Positions 1-8,742 are shown, counted from the stretch's first letter. The stretch: 37,655 bases of DNA from an uncultured beta proteobacterium (GCA_903859155.1 CAIOLO010000036.1:1-37655); one strand, 5' to 3'. Notes: generated from the letters alone by a model not told the origin. Numbers and translations are program-made.

Positions 1-362
1 GAGGTCTTGCTCCTGCCCACCATGCCAGTGGCATTGTTGTTATATCCGTGCAAAACGCTTTGCCTTGGGCGTGTTCAGAAGAATGTATATATAAAACAGG
101 CTGATATGCTGAATAACCGAGCATTCGGCCGCCCACTTTGATGGTTGGATGCGGATCCGTTCAAGCAGTAAATTGCCTGGAATTGCCACCGCTCGGTGAA
201 CAATTCTTTATTTTTTGAACGGGATATTGCGCAATTGCCGTATTCCTGAAATTTCCCGTTTTGGCGGATTCAGGTTTTTCAGCAGAGGATCAAGGCCTGC
301 CCGTAGGCACGTCCGGGTTCTGCGAGAGGCCGGTGATGAAATTCCATTGAGCCTGCCCACCC
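1..362. other. Intergenic region without a recognisable gene
   Basis: No open frame here resembles a known protein on either strand. The stretch includes AT-rich patches around 85-105 and 205-225 that could hold promoter elements, but no -35/-10 pair can be assigned with confidence. The region may belong to the flank of a gene beyond the left edge. Confidence 0.5.
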
Positions 363-386
363 GGGGCGGTTCACTTTGACCGCCCC
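363..386. terminator. GC-rich hairpin, possible terminator
   Basis: GGGGCGGT (363-370) and ACCGCCCC (379-386) are perfect inverted repeats around an 8-base loop. The hairpin lies just past the stop of the small minus-strand frame at 406-495 and downstream of the MFS gene. No clear T-run follows on either strand, so intrinsic termination is only suggested. Confidence 0.35.
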
Positions 387-405
387 CTTGACGCGCAAGC
401 TGCGA

Positions 406-495
406 TCAAGGTTGCATGGCGATCGTTTTGAGCCACTCAATGACTTGTTCCCGGCCGGCAGCCACTAACTGGCGCGCTTGATCCACAGTATTCAT
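406..495 (-). CDS. Possible 29-residue small ORF
   Basis: An ATG frame of 29 codons lies just downstream of the minus-strand MFS gene (about 25 nt past its stop). The peptide begins MNTVDQARQLVAAG and is predicted to form one amphipathic helix. It is followed by the hairpin at 363-386. There is no strong Shine-Dalgarno sequence; a GGA lies near the start. It could be a short translated ORF, the decayed end of an older gene, or chance. No family is recognised. Confidence 0.25.
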   Translation of the reverse strand: MNTVDQARQLVAAGREQVIEWLKTIAMQP

Positions 496-520
496 GTTCC
501 GGCCAGTGCGCATTTTTCGC

Positions 521-1732
521 TCATGCCGAGTGCCTTTGTTCTACGGCGCGCGTGTCACGCGCCTCGATGCGGTGAATTCCCCAGGCGGCCAGGCCGCCGA
601 TGACCGATCCGGCGAGCAGTACCCCGAGAGCCGCGTTCCAGGTGCCGCTCCAGGTGACCACGGTGGCCACCAGTGGCGCCCCGAGGAAAGCACCCAGGTA
701 GGTCAGCTGCGCGATCAGCCCCTGCAGGCTGCCTGCTTCGGCCGTGCTGCGGGCGTAGCGCATCACGCCGCCAAACACCGTCGGCGGAATGCAGCTGATC
801 ACAAAGCTGCAGGCCAGCACGGCGACAAAGCGCAGCGCGTCCGGCAGCGGCGGGGCGAACATGGCAAGGAACAGCAGGGCGGTCACGCCGAAGGCCACAC
901 CGATGGTCCGGCCACGCTGCGCCTGCCGGTGCACCAGCCAGCAGCCGCCCAGGGTGCCGCAGGCGCTGGCGAGGACGTAAGCGGCGGTGAGAAGCGAGGA
1001 AGCAAACGCGCCCAGTCCGCGCGTCTGCAGCAGGTAGGTGGGAAGCCATACCATCATCGTGTAGAACTGCATGGCACAGGCGGCGAATGCGGCGCCAAGC
1101 AGCCAGGGCACCGGTTGCGCGAGCGATTCGCGGATGCTCGCCAGGGAACGCGGCGCGCCGGCTGCGACGCTGGCGTAGCGCTGCGACTGCAGGGCGATCA
1201 GCACAATGCTGGCGAGCATCGCCGCGATCAGGGCGCCCCACAGGGCGCGCCAGCCGCCCATTCCGAGCAGCAGCGGACTGGCCACGATGATGAGGAAACC
1301 GCCAACCGGCATCTGCGCCGCCCACAGCGTGAAGGCGAAGCGGCGGTGCTCGGGTGCCGCCGCCGCGGCCATCAGGACCGGCGCCGCGACCGCCGTGGCG
1401 ATGAAACCGAGTCCTTCGATCAGGCGCGACAGGAGAAGCAGCGGTGCGGCGCTCGCGAACAGCGCCAACGTGCCCCCGGCAACCTGCGTACTGAGGCCGA
1501 GAATACAGAAGCGCAGCGCACCCGCCCGGTCGGACCCGATGCCCAGCAGCAGCGCGCCGCACACGGCGACCAGATTGAACATCGAGGCAAGCCAGCCGGC
1601 CGCAATCAAGGAGAGCCCGAACTCCTGCTGCAGAAAGGGCAGTGCCGGTGAAATCTTGGCGGTGGAGGCGCCCCCGGCAATGCCGGCGGCGAGGGCCGTT
1701 CCCACGGCGAGCCAGGAAGTGCGTTCTTTCAC
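521..1732 (-). CDS. MFS transporter, CynX/NimT-like
   Basis: This 403-residue protein has about 12 hydrophobic segments and the major facilitator layout. The loop after TM2 reads GIGSDRAGALR, a form of the family's G-x-x-D-R motif. Length and the Ala/Leu/Gly-rich helices fit the CynX/NimT-type branch, which moves small anions and drug-like molecules across the inner membrane. The substrate cannot be told from sequence. The start is GTG at 1732, preceded by a weak AGGCGG. The gene lies 44 nt downstream of cheD on the same strand and could be read through from the HDOD-cheD pair, though a functional link is not obvious. Family call is firm; substrate is open. Confidence 0.85.
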   Translation of the reverse strand: MKERTSWLAVGTALAAGIAGGASTAKISPALPFLQQEFGLSLIAAGWLASMFNLVAVCGALLLGIGSDRAGALRFCILGLSTQVAGGTLALFASAAPLLLLSRLIEGLGFIATAVAAPVLMAAAAAPEHRRFAFTLWAAQMPVGGFLIIVASPLLLGMGGWRALWGALIAAMLASIVLIALQSQRYASVAAGAPRSLASIRESLAQPVPWLLGAAFAACAMQFYTMMVWLPTYLLQTRGLGAFASSLLTAAYVLASACGTLGGCWLVHRQAQRGRTIGVAFGVTALLFLAMFAPPLPDALRFVAVLACSFVISCIPPTVFGGVMRYARSTAEAGSLQGLIAQLTYLGAFLGAPLVATVVTWSGTWNAALGVLLAGSVIGGLAAWGIHRIEARDTRAVEQRHSA

Positions 1733-1776
1733 ACCGCCTATTTTACGCTCTAGAGCCTGTGGCTGGAGTAAGCGCG

Positions 1777-2406
1777 CTAGAACAGTTCGATATCGCCGGC
1801 CACCGGTTTTTCGATGATGCTCTCGACGTAGCGTTTTTCCTGAATGGAGATGACATTGTTATGCAGCGAGCGCAGCCGCTTGACTCTGGCCTTGCCGCTG
1901 GCAGGAAAATATATTGCCATCCTGGGATAGGTATCGCCGACATCCTCTGCCACCAGCCGCAGATTTTCCATTTTGAGGTATTCACGCACGAAACGGATGT
2001 TGCGCATGCCGACATCGGTCATGTTGGCCAGGATGCGGCCGCCGCCAAATATCTTCACTTCCAGATTTTGCCGCAGGCCGCCATTTCGCAGGATGCCGTT
2101 GATCAGGTGTTCCATGGCGAAATTGCCGTAGCGCGTCCCGATGCCAAGCCCGGCGGCCTTCCATGAATCGGACTCGGCGCCGGTCGAAGCGGGGAGCATG
2201 AAATGATTCATCCCGCCGATCCCAGAAACCCTGTCGCGGATGCATGCCGCGATGCATGAGCCAAGCGTGGTCGAGATAGCCTCATCGGATCGGGTCACAT
2301 AGTATTCGCCGGGAAGGATGCGAGCCGAGTAGAACTCCTGGCTGTCGTTCCAGGTGCGCCTGACATGCTCGAATCCTTGCAGCGCAGGGGGAAGGGGAGG
2401 GCGCAT
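1777..2406 (-). CDS. cheD: Chemoreceptor glutamine deamidase CheD
   Basis: CheD hydrolyses specific glutamine side chains of methyl-accepting chemotaxis proteins to glutamate and, in several bacteria, interacts with the CheC phosphatase. The 209-residue protein carries the CheD signature: TTLGSCIAAC with the predicted catalytic Cys51, and GGMNHFMLP with the predicted His68. The later segment KIFGGGRILANMTDVG is also typical. The ATG at 2406 is chosen because it gives a normal family length. The frame stays open for 93 more codons upstream, but that part overlaps the HDOD gene and looks non-coding. It follows the HDOD gene by 32 nt, so the two are probably co-transcribed. No cheA, cheW, cheR or cheB is in the window, so this is a satellite chemotaxis locus. 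Confidence 0.9.
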   Translation of the reverse strand: MRPPLPPALQGFEHVRRTWNDSQEFYSARILPGEYYVTRSDEAISTTLGSCIAACIRDRVSGIGGMNHFMLPASTGAESDSWKAAGLGIGTRYGNFAMEHLINGILRNGGLRQNLEVKIFGGGRILANMTDVGMRNIRFVREYLKMENLRLVAEDVGDTYPRMAIYFPASGKARVKRLRSLHNNVISIQEKRYVESIIEKPVAGDIELF

Positions 2407-2438
2407 GGCGTCTCTGAATTTGCCGGGGGCGGGGGCGG

Positions 2439-3293
2439 CTACTGCCTGCCCGTGAACAGCCGCTCGACTTCGTTGATAGCGGCCTGTGCCTCGCGCACCG
2501 CGGGTTCGATGCAGTCCGGCGTGAGCCCGGTGAGTTCCCAGGCGGCAGGATCGAAGGGCGGAACATCCAGTGGGTCGAGGCTGTTGAGCTCGGCCATTAT
2601 GGCGATGGCGTTGGCCAGGTGGATGAGCGCCGTTTCCCTGCGGTGGTGCCGGCTTCTGGCAATGTCGTGATGACAGGCGATGCATTCTTCAAGCAACGGG
2701 GGCAGATGCCATTCCCTGGCGAGTTCGCCGCCCACATCGCCGTGATCGAATCCGAGTACCTTCTGCTCGGCCTGATGCACCTGGATTTGCTCGTCGCTGT
2801 CGAGCACCATCAGCAGGGATTCCTTGGCCTGCTCGGGCAGCCGGTTGAAGATGATGAGTTCGCCGATGTCGTGCAGCAGGCCTGCGGTAAAGAGCGCGTC
2901 CGGATCGCAGCGGCCGATCAGCCTTGCCAGGTGGCGGGCTGTCAGGGCGCAAAGCAGGCTGTGCCTCCAGAAATTGTCCATCGAGACCAGTTCATTGGGC
3001 AATCCTTCAAAACTGCTGGCCACCGACATCGACAGCGCGAGATTGCGGATCTGCGACGTGCCGATGATCGCGACCGCTTTGGCCACGGTTTCCACCGCTG
3101 ACGGAAAGCGGTAAAGGGCGCTGTTGGCAACCCGCAGCAGGCGCAGGGTGAAGGAGGGATCCTGGCTGGCCGCTTTGGCGATGTCCGCCGAAGAACTCTT
3201 CGGGTCTTCGACCAGCCGGCCGATCTGGATGTAGACATGCGGCAGCGTTACCAGGCCGCGGATGTCCTTGACCAGATCGTTTGCCGTACTCAT
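2439..3293 (-). CDS. HDOD domain signalling protein
   Basis: This 284-residue protein is essentially a single HDOD domain (roughly residues 10-210). HDOD is a relative of HD hydrolases that usually lacks full catalytic residues and acts in signal transduction. Visible marks are the N-terminal LVTLPHVYIQ segment, DPSFTLRLLRVANSALY (about 45-61) and GLLHDIGEL with His141-Asp142. HDOD proteins often regulate motility, biofilm or c-di-GMP pathways. Its position directly upstream of cheD suggests a role in chemotaxis or motility, which is inference. No EAL, GGDEF or receiver domain is attached. The ATG at 3293 lacks a strong ribosome binding site. Confidence 0.85.
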   Translation of the reverse strand: MSTANDLVKDIRGLVTLPHVYIQIGRLVEDPKSSSADIAKAASQDPSFTLRLLRVANSALYRFPSAVETVAKAVAIIGTSQIRNLALSMSVASSFEGLPNELVSMDNFWRHSLLCALTARHLARLIGRCDPDALFTAGLLHDIGELIIFNRLPEQAKESLLMVLDSDEQIQVHQAEQKVLGFDHGDVGGELAREWHLPPLLEECIACHHDIARSRHHRRETALIHLANAIAIMAELNSLDPLDVPPFDPAAWELTGLTPDCIEPAVREAQAAINEVERLFTGRQ

Positions 3294-3691
3294 AAAGGTT
3301 TTGGGTCAGACATGCTGTTGCCGGCAAGGTGGGTCGGTTCGTCAATTTTCCGGATTGTCGTGTGCATTGCTCATAGGGCGGTTTGGGCATGGACGACAGG
3401 ATTCGCCGCCGATGCATTTCAGGCTAACCGTAGAGGACATGGCCCAATCCCCCGAACAAAGGCAGGAATGTCATGCAATTCCTGCGATGGATGGCAGCGG
3501 GCGTGTCGCGCGAAAGTCGCGCTAAATCCGCGGGGCAAGGCATGGAGCATGTCCAGTCCGTTGCATTGCCGCAGATCCAGTCCGGGCGCCAGGATGCGGG
3601 ATTCGACGCAAAAAATGGAAACCTGAATTTCTCCACTTGACCGGGGATTGAGATCAAAATAGGCGATCATTTATTCAGCAAGGACAACCCC
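3294..3691. other. Intergenic region between divergent genes
   Basis: About 400 bases separate the minus-strand HDOD gene from the plus-strand Bug gene. Short open frames occur on both strands, but none has a ribosome binding site together with a recognisable protein. The region should hold the promoters of both genes; none can be pinned down. An AAGGA ribosome binding site at 3680-3684 serves the Bug gene. Confidence 0.5.
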
Positions 3692-4663
3692 ATGAGCATC
3701 AAGCGTTTGATCCCCTGCCTGCTCGTCGCCATGCTGGCAGCGCACACCGCCTCGGCACAGACCTTCCCCACCAAACCCATCAGAATCGTCGTGCCCAACG
3801 CGCCGGGCGGAGCCGCCGACCTGACGGTGCGCACCGTGGCCGAGAAGCTCGCCGAATTGCTCGGGCAATCTGTCATCATCGAGAACAAGCCCAGCGCCGG
3901 CGGTGTGGTGGCCGGTGACATGGTGGCCAAGGCCGAGCCGGATGGCCACACGCTGTTGCTGGTGTCCAGCGGCACGGCTGTCAGCGCCGCGATATTCAAG
4001 ACGCTGCCATTCGATACGATTCGCGACTTTGCACCGGTATCGATGCTGGCCACGTTCGATCTGGCCATTGTGGTCAGCGAAACGGACCGCTTCAAGAATT
4101 TGGCGGAGTTTCTGGCCTATGGCCGCGCCAACCCCGGCAAGCTCAACATCGGCACACCGCAGATTGGCACGACCCAGCATCTGGCGGCCGAATTGTTCAA
4201 GGTCAGTGCCGGCATCGATGCGCAGGTGGTGCCCTTCAACGGCACACCGCCTTCCATTGCGGCATTGCGCGGCGGCAACATTGACGCTGCGGTCGATATC
4301 CTGGGGCCGCTGATGGGGCAGATCAACGGCCGGGCCTTGCGCCCGCTGGGGGTGCTGGGCGACAAGCGCGCCGTGCAGGTGCCGGCAGTGCCCAGCGTAC
4401 GTGAGAGCGGCGGCAGTCTGGCCGGCTTCAATGTGTCTTCCTGGAACGGGCTGTCGGCGACCGGCAAGACACCCAAAGACGTGGTCGGCCGCCTCAACCA
4501 CGAGGTGCAGACCGTGCTTGCGCGGCCCGAGATCAAAAAACGCCTGCTGGAGCTCAATATCGTGCCCAATGGCGGCACACCGGAGCAGTTGGGCGAATTG
4601 CTGAGCTTCGAGATCCGGCGCTGGGGCGAAGTGATCGCCCGCGCCAAGATCGAGAAACAATAG
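3692..4663 (+). CDS. Bug/TctC-family periplasmic solute-binding protein
   Basis: This 323-residue exported protein of the Bug family is the binding component of tripartite tricarboxylate-type transport, or an orphan sensor. The Sec signal peptide spans residues 1-22 and ends ASA before QTFPTKPIRIVV. The family motif VPNAPGGAADLTVR follows, then the second-lobe motif VPFNGTPPSIAAL. Known Bug proteins bind small carboxylates such as citrate, nicotinate or amino acids. An AAGGA site lies 7 nt before the ATG. No TctA/TctB membrane genes are adjacent. The nearest gene, a carboxymuconolactone-decarboxylase-like protein, is convergent. The ligand cannot be predicted. Confidence 0.9.
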   Translation: MSIKRLIPCLLVAMLAAHTASAQTFPTKPIRIVVPNAPGGAADLTVRTVAEKLAELLGQSVIIENKPSAGGVVAGDMVAKAEPDGHTLLLVSSGTAVSAAIFKTLPFDTIRDFAPVSMLATFDLAIVVSETDRFKNLAEFLAYGRANPGKLNIGTPQIGTTQHLAAELFKVSAGIDAQVVPFNGTPPSIAALRGGNIDAAVDILGPLMGQINGRALRPLGVLGDKRAVQVPAVPSVRESGGSLAGFNVSSWNGLSATGKTPKDVVGRLNHEVQTVLARPEIKKRLLELNIVPNGGTPEQLGELLSFEIRRWGEVIARAKIEKQ

Positions 4664-4689
4664 CGGGCGCGGCGGATCGGCTGACCAAG

Positions 4690-4705
4690 GGCGGCTTACG
4701 CCGCC
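4690..4705. terminator. Hairpin between convergent genes
   Basis: GGCGGC and GCCGCC flank a TTAC loop and form a perfect 6-bp stem. It lies 26 nt after the Bug stop codon and overlaps the stop codon of the convergent gene at 4696. There is no T-run, so it may slow rather than fully stop transcription from both sides. Confidence 0.35.
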
Positions 4706-5241
4706 AGCGGGGTCGGATTGGCCGATGGCGGCTCGATGCCGAAGGTATTGGCGGTCATGCACGTCATCGAAAAATTCCCGACCGATGCGACCAGCGCCAC
4801 CAGATCCTTGAGTCCCATGGTCTTCTCGGCCGCTGCATAGGTGCCGTCGCTGAGCCCCTTGTTTGCGAGGAGTTCGCCCGCCACGACAAAGCAGGTTCGC
4901 TCACGTGCGTCTGACAGGAGCGGCGTCTTGCGTGCGTTGATTGCGTCGATGACCACCTGTTCGATGCCAGCGGCGAGCGCGCCGCGCACCTGCGCGTACC
5001 ACGGATAAGCAGCATCGAAGTGCCGGGCGACAGTGATGTTGATGAGCTGCTGCTCGCGGCGCGAGAGCGGTCCGGAGGACATGCAGGCCCGCATGTTCTG
5101 GGCGGCCTCGAACAGCTTCGGCAAGCGTATGTAGGCATAGAACGGTCCGCCCACAATGCCGCTTGACTCCTTGGCTTCGTCGTAGACACGAGCCTGTTCC
5201 GCGTCCATGTCGGCGCGGTCGATGATTGCAATGCGTCCCAT
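4696..5241 (-). CDS. Carboxymuconolactone decarboxylase / AhpD-like protein
   Basis: This 181-residue, all-helical protein resembles the carboxymuconolactone decarboxylase family. The supporting segment is GPLSRREQQLINITVARHFDAAYPW (residues about 57-81), which matches the family's 'L..rerel..l.va......yew..H' pattern. The usual histidine is replaced: the text reads YPWYAQVRGALAAG. The CxxC pair of AhpD-type peroxidases is absent, so it is more like the non-redox branch, which acts on lactones or has unknown activity. GGAGAG lies a few bases before the ATG at 5241. Its place among Bug and ring-cleavage genes fits aromatic-acid catabolism (inference). Confidence 0.75.
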   Translation of the reverse strand: MGRIAIIDRADMDAEQARVYDEAKESSGIVGGPFYAYIRLPKLFEAAQNMRACMSSGPLSRREQQLINITVARHFDAAYPWYAQVRGALAAGIEQVVIDAINARKTPLLSDARERTCFVVAGELLANKGLSDGTYAAAEKTMGLKDLVALVASVGNFSMTCMTANTFGIEPPSANPTPLAA

Positions 5242-5633
5242 TTTCTCTCCATTTTCAGTTTGATGAGCTTGCGCGAGGTTAGCAGCGTCCGGTTGAGCCT
5301 GCGAGCGGCGAATTCTGCAACAGGCAGGCGTGGCGGTCTTTGGCCGGTGTGCCTACGGAAAAATGTAGCTATTATTTTGCGCCCGGCGACTTTGCCCGCC
5401 GCGTCGCCGAGCATTGCCCGCATGCTCGGCGCCACTGAATCCAGAATGGATGTGCCATATAATTCGGCAGCCTTTTCGACCACAGGCGGGGTCTTCCCAG
5501 GAAATTGGGATTGTGAAATGACAGACATCCGCCAAATATTGAGCGTGATCCTTGCGCTGATTTCGTGGCAAAGCGGCGACTAGGATTGCCTCTAAAATCA
5601 ACGTCGAACGACGACATACCAAACGGAGGATTT
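5242..5633. other. Intergenic region with a possible minus-strand gene remnant
   Basis: This is the divergent gap between the decarboxylase-like gene and the next Bug gene. On the minus strand, codons from 5528 down to about 5370 read like real protein (MSVISQSQFPGKTPPVV, then SMRAMLGDAAGKVAG). The frame then turns Arg/Pro-rich and runs out of frame across the neighbouring gene. It has no Shine-Dalgarno site. It may be the 5' end of a gene whose remainder was deleted. GGAGG at 5626-5630 is the ribosome binding site of the Bug gene at 5634. Confidence 0.3.
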
Positions 5634-6602
5634 ATGACGCGCTTGATTTTCCATGTGCTGTTGCTCGTCTTTGCTACCTGGGCCTCGGTTGGTGCCACCC
5701 AGAGTTATCCCAGCAAGCCGATCAGGGTGATCATTCCCGCTCCTGCGGGCACGCCGTCCGACGTCGTGCTGCGGGCGGTGTCTCAAGGTCTTGCAACAAG
5801 GCTCGGGCAAACGATGGTCATGGACAACCGAGCCGGGGGCACCGAGATCGTGGCGCAGGAAGCGTGCGCGAATTCGGCGCCAGACGGTTATACGATGTGC
5901 GTGGTTTCGAAGGACGGAATGTCGTTTGTTCCAAGCCTGGTATCGAAACTTTCTTACAATCCCGACAGGGACTACAAGCCGGTTACGAGGCTTTACTACT
6001 TGATTGAGACACTTTCGGTCGCGGCATCGCTGCCGGTCGGTACCATGAAAGAGTTGCAGGATCTCGCCGTTAGCAAGCCCAATTCGCTTAATTTTGGCAC
6101 GCGCGGTGCGGGTGGGAATCAGGATTTTTTCCGCTTGTGGCTCGCCGAGCGTTGGAAAACTGATCTGCAGGCCATTCCTTACAAAGGCACCAACCTTATT
6201 TTCAATGCCCTGGTATCGGGGGAGTTGCAGGTCGCCAAAGTGAGTTTGGGAAATGCGATAGGGCAGGCGAAGGCTGGCAAGATCAAGGTTCTGGGCGTTG
6301 CGTTGGGCAAACGTTTGCCCTCCATGCCACAGGTGCCTACCTTTGATGAAGTCGGACTTGGCGGCGCACCGACAAGGCCTTGGTGGGGGTTGGTGGTCCC
6401 AGCGGGCGTGCCCGATGGAATCGTGCGTCGGCTGAACGCTGAATTTCTTTGGCTTTCCCATGAATCGCAATTCGTTCAATTCATGGAAACCCGCCACCTT
6501 GAGGTTTCGATGGGTACGCCGGAGGAATTCGCCGCTTTTCTCAAGGCGGACCGGGAAGAGATAGGGCGGTTGGTCGTGAAATACAAGATTCCGCTGGAAT
6601 GA
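5634..6602 (+). CDS. Bug/TctC-family periplasmic solute-binding protein
   Basis: This 322-residue secreted binding protein starts at ATG 5634, just after a good GGAGG site. The frame is open further upstream, but that part is not signal-like. The signal peptide runs to about residue 22 (LLLVFATWASVGATQ), followed by YPSKPIRVIIPAPAGTPSDVVLR, a typical Bug start. The middle motif is AIPYKGTNLIFNAL. It is followed 49 nt later by the hydrolase genes at 6652 and 7726 on the same strand, so it probably delivers their substrate or its precursor. Base composition from here to 8610 is visibly less GC-rich than in the flanking genes, suggesting separate acquisition. Confidence 0.9.
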   Translation: MTRLIFHVLLLVFATWASVGATQSYPSKPIRVIIPAPAGTPSDVVLRAVSQGLATRLGQTMVMDNRAGGTEIVAQEACANSAPDGYTMCVVSKDGMSFVPSLVSKLSYNPDRDYKPVTRLYYLIETLSVAASLPVGTMKELQDLAVSKPNSLNFGTRGAGGNQDFFRLWLAERWKTDLQAIPYKGTNLIFNALVSGELQVAKVSLGNAIGQAKAGKIKVLGVALGKRLPSMPQVPTFDEVGLGGAPTRPWWGLVVPAGVPDGIVRRLNAEFLWLSHESQFVQFMETRHLEVSMGTPEEFAAFLKADREEIGRLVVKYKIPLE

Positions 6603-6651
6603 CCACAATATTCAGCCGTCCAGTAACCCGCGTTGTCGCAAGGAAAACGTA

Positions 6652-7722
6652 ATGAAAATAGTCACCTTTGAAGTCGCGACACCGTTGGGCCCGGTGAAAC
6701 GGATAGGCGTTCTCATCGATGGTCATCAGGACGGCAGGATCGCTGACCTTACATCCTCCTATGCTGCCTATCTCGAGCAGGAGACGGACGAGCCGACGCC
6801 AGTGGAACTAGCCCAACTTCGCACGCCGCCGGACATGATCGGCTGGTTGCGCGGTGCGCATAAATCTCGCGAAGCGGCGGAGAAAGCGGTGCATTTTATC
6901 CGACGCCGACTGGAACTCGGCCCCTCGCCGGTTGGTACTGACGGAACGAAACTCGTCTATCTGGCTGGAGAAGTTCGACTTCTTTCGCCGATTCCGCGAC
7001 CGCGCACCCTGCGAGATTTTTCCACTTACGCAGAGCATATGTCTCGTTCCGACCGCCAAAAGGAAAAGAAACCTCACTGGTACACGCACCCACCCTATTA
7101 CAAAGGCAATGTCGACAACATCGTCGGCCCGGGCGATCCGATTCCCTATCCTTATTACACGAAGAAGCTTGATCTCGAACTCGAAGTCGGAGTAATAGTG
7201 GGAAAGAAAGGGAGCGATCTTTCTGTTGAAGAAGCTCGCGACTGTATTGCTGGATACACGATCCTTATCGATCCGAGCTGCCGTGACGGCTACGAACGCG
7301 AACCTTTTGGCCAGACCAAGCGCAAGGACTTCTGCACTGCTCTGGGGCCTTGTATTGTCACGCGTGATGAGATCGACGAGAACAACCTGAAGGTCAAGAT
7401 TACCGTCGATGGCGAGGTTTGGTTCGAGGGCAATACCGGTGCGCGTCGCAGCTTCATGCCTGAGCACTTGCTGGCCTATCTGTCCGACAACGAGACAATC
7501 TTCCCCGGTGACGTGGTCGGAACCGGCACCCTGAGCCTGAGCTGCTCGATGGACCATCATCGCTGGATAAAAACCGGGCAGACCGCTGTTTTTGAGGTCG
7601 AAGGCATCGGCCGCATGACACACACGGTTGTTCCGGGCAGGCATATCGTTGATCACGTCTCCGGAATGAAGGGGCTCATCGAGCGTCCCGCTTCGCTGCA
7701 GGCAAAAGGGAGCGCTGACTGA
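6652..7722 (+). CDS. Fumarylacetoacetate hydrolase family protein
   Basis: This 356-residue cytoplasmic enzyme belongs to the FAH superfamily, whose metal-dependent members cleave C-C bonds of acylpyruvates or hydrate and decarboxylate ring-cleavage products. The metal-binding Glu pair is in KKLDLELEVGVIVG (Glu176 and Glu178). IDPSCRD (about 206-212) and KRKDFCTALGP (about 223-233) supply the usual Asp and Lys residues of the active site. The C-terminal half contains the family's PGDVVGTGT segment. The N-terminal about 100 residues form the extra domain seen in longer FAH proteins. The next gene starts 3 nt after its stop, so the two are translationally coupled. The exact substrate is unknown. 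Confidence 0.85.
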   Translation: MKIVTFEVATPLGPVKRIGVLIDGHQDGRIADLTSSYAAYLEQETDEPTPVELAQLRTPPDMIGWLRGAHKSREAAEKAVHFIRRRLELGPSPVGTDGTKLVYLAGEVRLLSPIPRPRTLRDFSTYAEHMSRSDRQKEKKPHWYTHPPYYKGNVDNIVGPGDPIPYPYYTKKLDLELEVGVIVGKKGSDLSVEEARDCIAGYTILIDPSCRDGYEREPFGQTKRKDFCTALGPCIVTRDEIDENNLKVKITVDGEVWFEGNTGARRSFMPEHLLAYLSDNETIFPGDVVGTGTLSLSCSMDHHRWIKTGQTAVFEVEGIGRMTHTVVPGRHIVDHVSGMKGLIERPASLQAKGSAD

Positions 7723-7725
7723 GCC

Positions 7726-8610
7726 ATGGAACCACAACGTTATGGCCCCTTTCCATATAGCCCGATCAACCGCCGCCCTAAGCTCGAATGGCCCAATGGT
7801 GCGCGCATCGCTTTGTGCGTAACACCCAATATTGAGACATTTTCGTTGAACGAGAAAATGCCGGGAGGAGCAGGCAGTTCGGGAGGCATTATTCCCGACG
7901 TCAATGTCTGGTCGCGTCGCGATTATGGCGCGCGAATCGGCATCTTCCGCATTATGGAGGTGCTTGAGCGCCACGGGATTCGCGCGACCGCAGCGCTCAA
8001 TGCCGACACTTGCGACCTATATCCGGAGATTGTCGAGGATGCAATCAAGCTCAATTGGGAGTTGATGGGACATAACGAGAGCAACACGCGTCGCCTCAAC
8101 TCGGTGCCGGCCAGCGAAGAACTTGGCATCATCCAGCGGTCGTTAGCCCGCATCACCAAGGCCACCGGCAAACGGCCGACCGGCTGGCTGAGTTCGGGCA
8201 TGCAGCAATCCTGGAATACGCTCGATTTTCTCATTCAAGAGGGCATTAGTTACGTTGCCGATTGGGTAAATGACGACCAGCCATACACGATGACACTTCC
8301 CGCAGGGCAAATTGTCGCGTTTCCGTATTCCGCCGAAGCCAATGACCGCCGCGTCTATGACTCCCTTCATTACACGGCCGAAGAATTTGAGACGCTGCTG
8401 AAGCGGCAATTCGACGTGCTTTATCGTGAGGGCGCGCAATCGGGTCGCGTGATGTCGATTGCGCTGCATCCGTTTCTCTCTGGGACGCCTCATCGCATCG
8501 ACGCGGTTGATGGCGCACTTCGATACATCTGCGCGCATGAAGGTGTATGGCTCGCTACAGGATCCGAGATCGTCAATCACTTCAAAAGCAGGATCCAGCC
8601 CCCTGGGTGA
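7726..8610 (+). CDS. Polysaccharide deacetylase-family hydrolase, allantoinase (PuuE)-like
   Basis: This 294-residue protein has a NodB-like (polysaccharide deacetylase) fold and most resembles the PuuE-type 'cytosolic' members that hydrolyse cyclic amides rather than glycans. Supporting features are the absence of a signal peptide, the opening PNGARIALCVTPNIE, GIRATAALNADTCDLYPEIV, WELMGHNESNTRRL with the His-rich metal segment, and SIALHPFLSGTPHRID near the C terminus. It follows the FAH-family gene by 3 nt, so the pair very likely acts in one pathway, with the Bug gene upstream for uptake. Ring-amide hydrolysis followed by C-C cleavage of an N-heterocyclic compound is a reasonable guess only. 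Confidence 0.8.
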   Translation: MEPQRYGPFPYSPINRRPKLEWPNGARIALCVTPNIETFSLNEKMPGGAGSSGGIIPDVNVWSRRDYGARIGIFRIMEVLERHGIRATAALNADTCDLYPEIVEDAIKLNWELMGHNESNTRRLNSVPASEELGIIQRSLARITKATGKRPTGWLSSGMQQSWNTLDFLIQEGISYVADWVNDDQPYTMTLPAGQIVAFPYSAEANDRRVYDSLHYTAEEFETLLKRQFDVLYREGAQSGRVMSIALHPFLSGTPHRIDAVDGALRYICAHEGVWLATGSEIVNHFKSRIQPPG

Positions 8611-8650
8611 TTAGCGGGAAGGGTTTGGCTCAGTAGATTGAGAGAGGCGC

Positions 8651-8688
8651 AAACCGCAATCGCCGCCAAGCGGCGCTCACTTCGGTTT
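8651..8688. terminator. Hairpin between convergent genes, possible bidirectional terminator
   Basis: The inner stem CGCCGC (8661-8666) / GCGGCG (8670-8675) has a 3-base loop. It lies inside an outer pair, AAACCG (8651-8656) / CGGTTT (8683-8688). It sits between the stop of the deacetylase-like gene at 8610 and the stop of the Rieske gene at 8743. The outer stem gives short T-rich or A-rich edges on the two strands. Confidence 0.45.
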
Positions 8689-8742
8689 GATTTCGGCCAT
8701 CTTCACCGCTCGTCCGTGGGTCTCGAAGCCATTTTTCCATGA

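Noticed and set aside
2407-2685. 93-codon upstream extension of cheD
   Set aside because: It overlaps the HDOD gene, is His/Arg/Pro-rich, and the normal CheD length is reached from 2406.
3419-3670. 83-codon minus-strand frame in the HDOD-Bug gap
   Set aside because: It has no ribosome binding site, odd composition and no recognisable relative.
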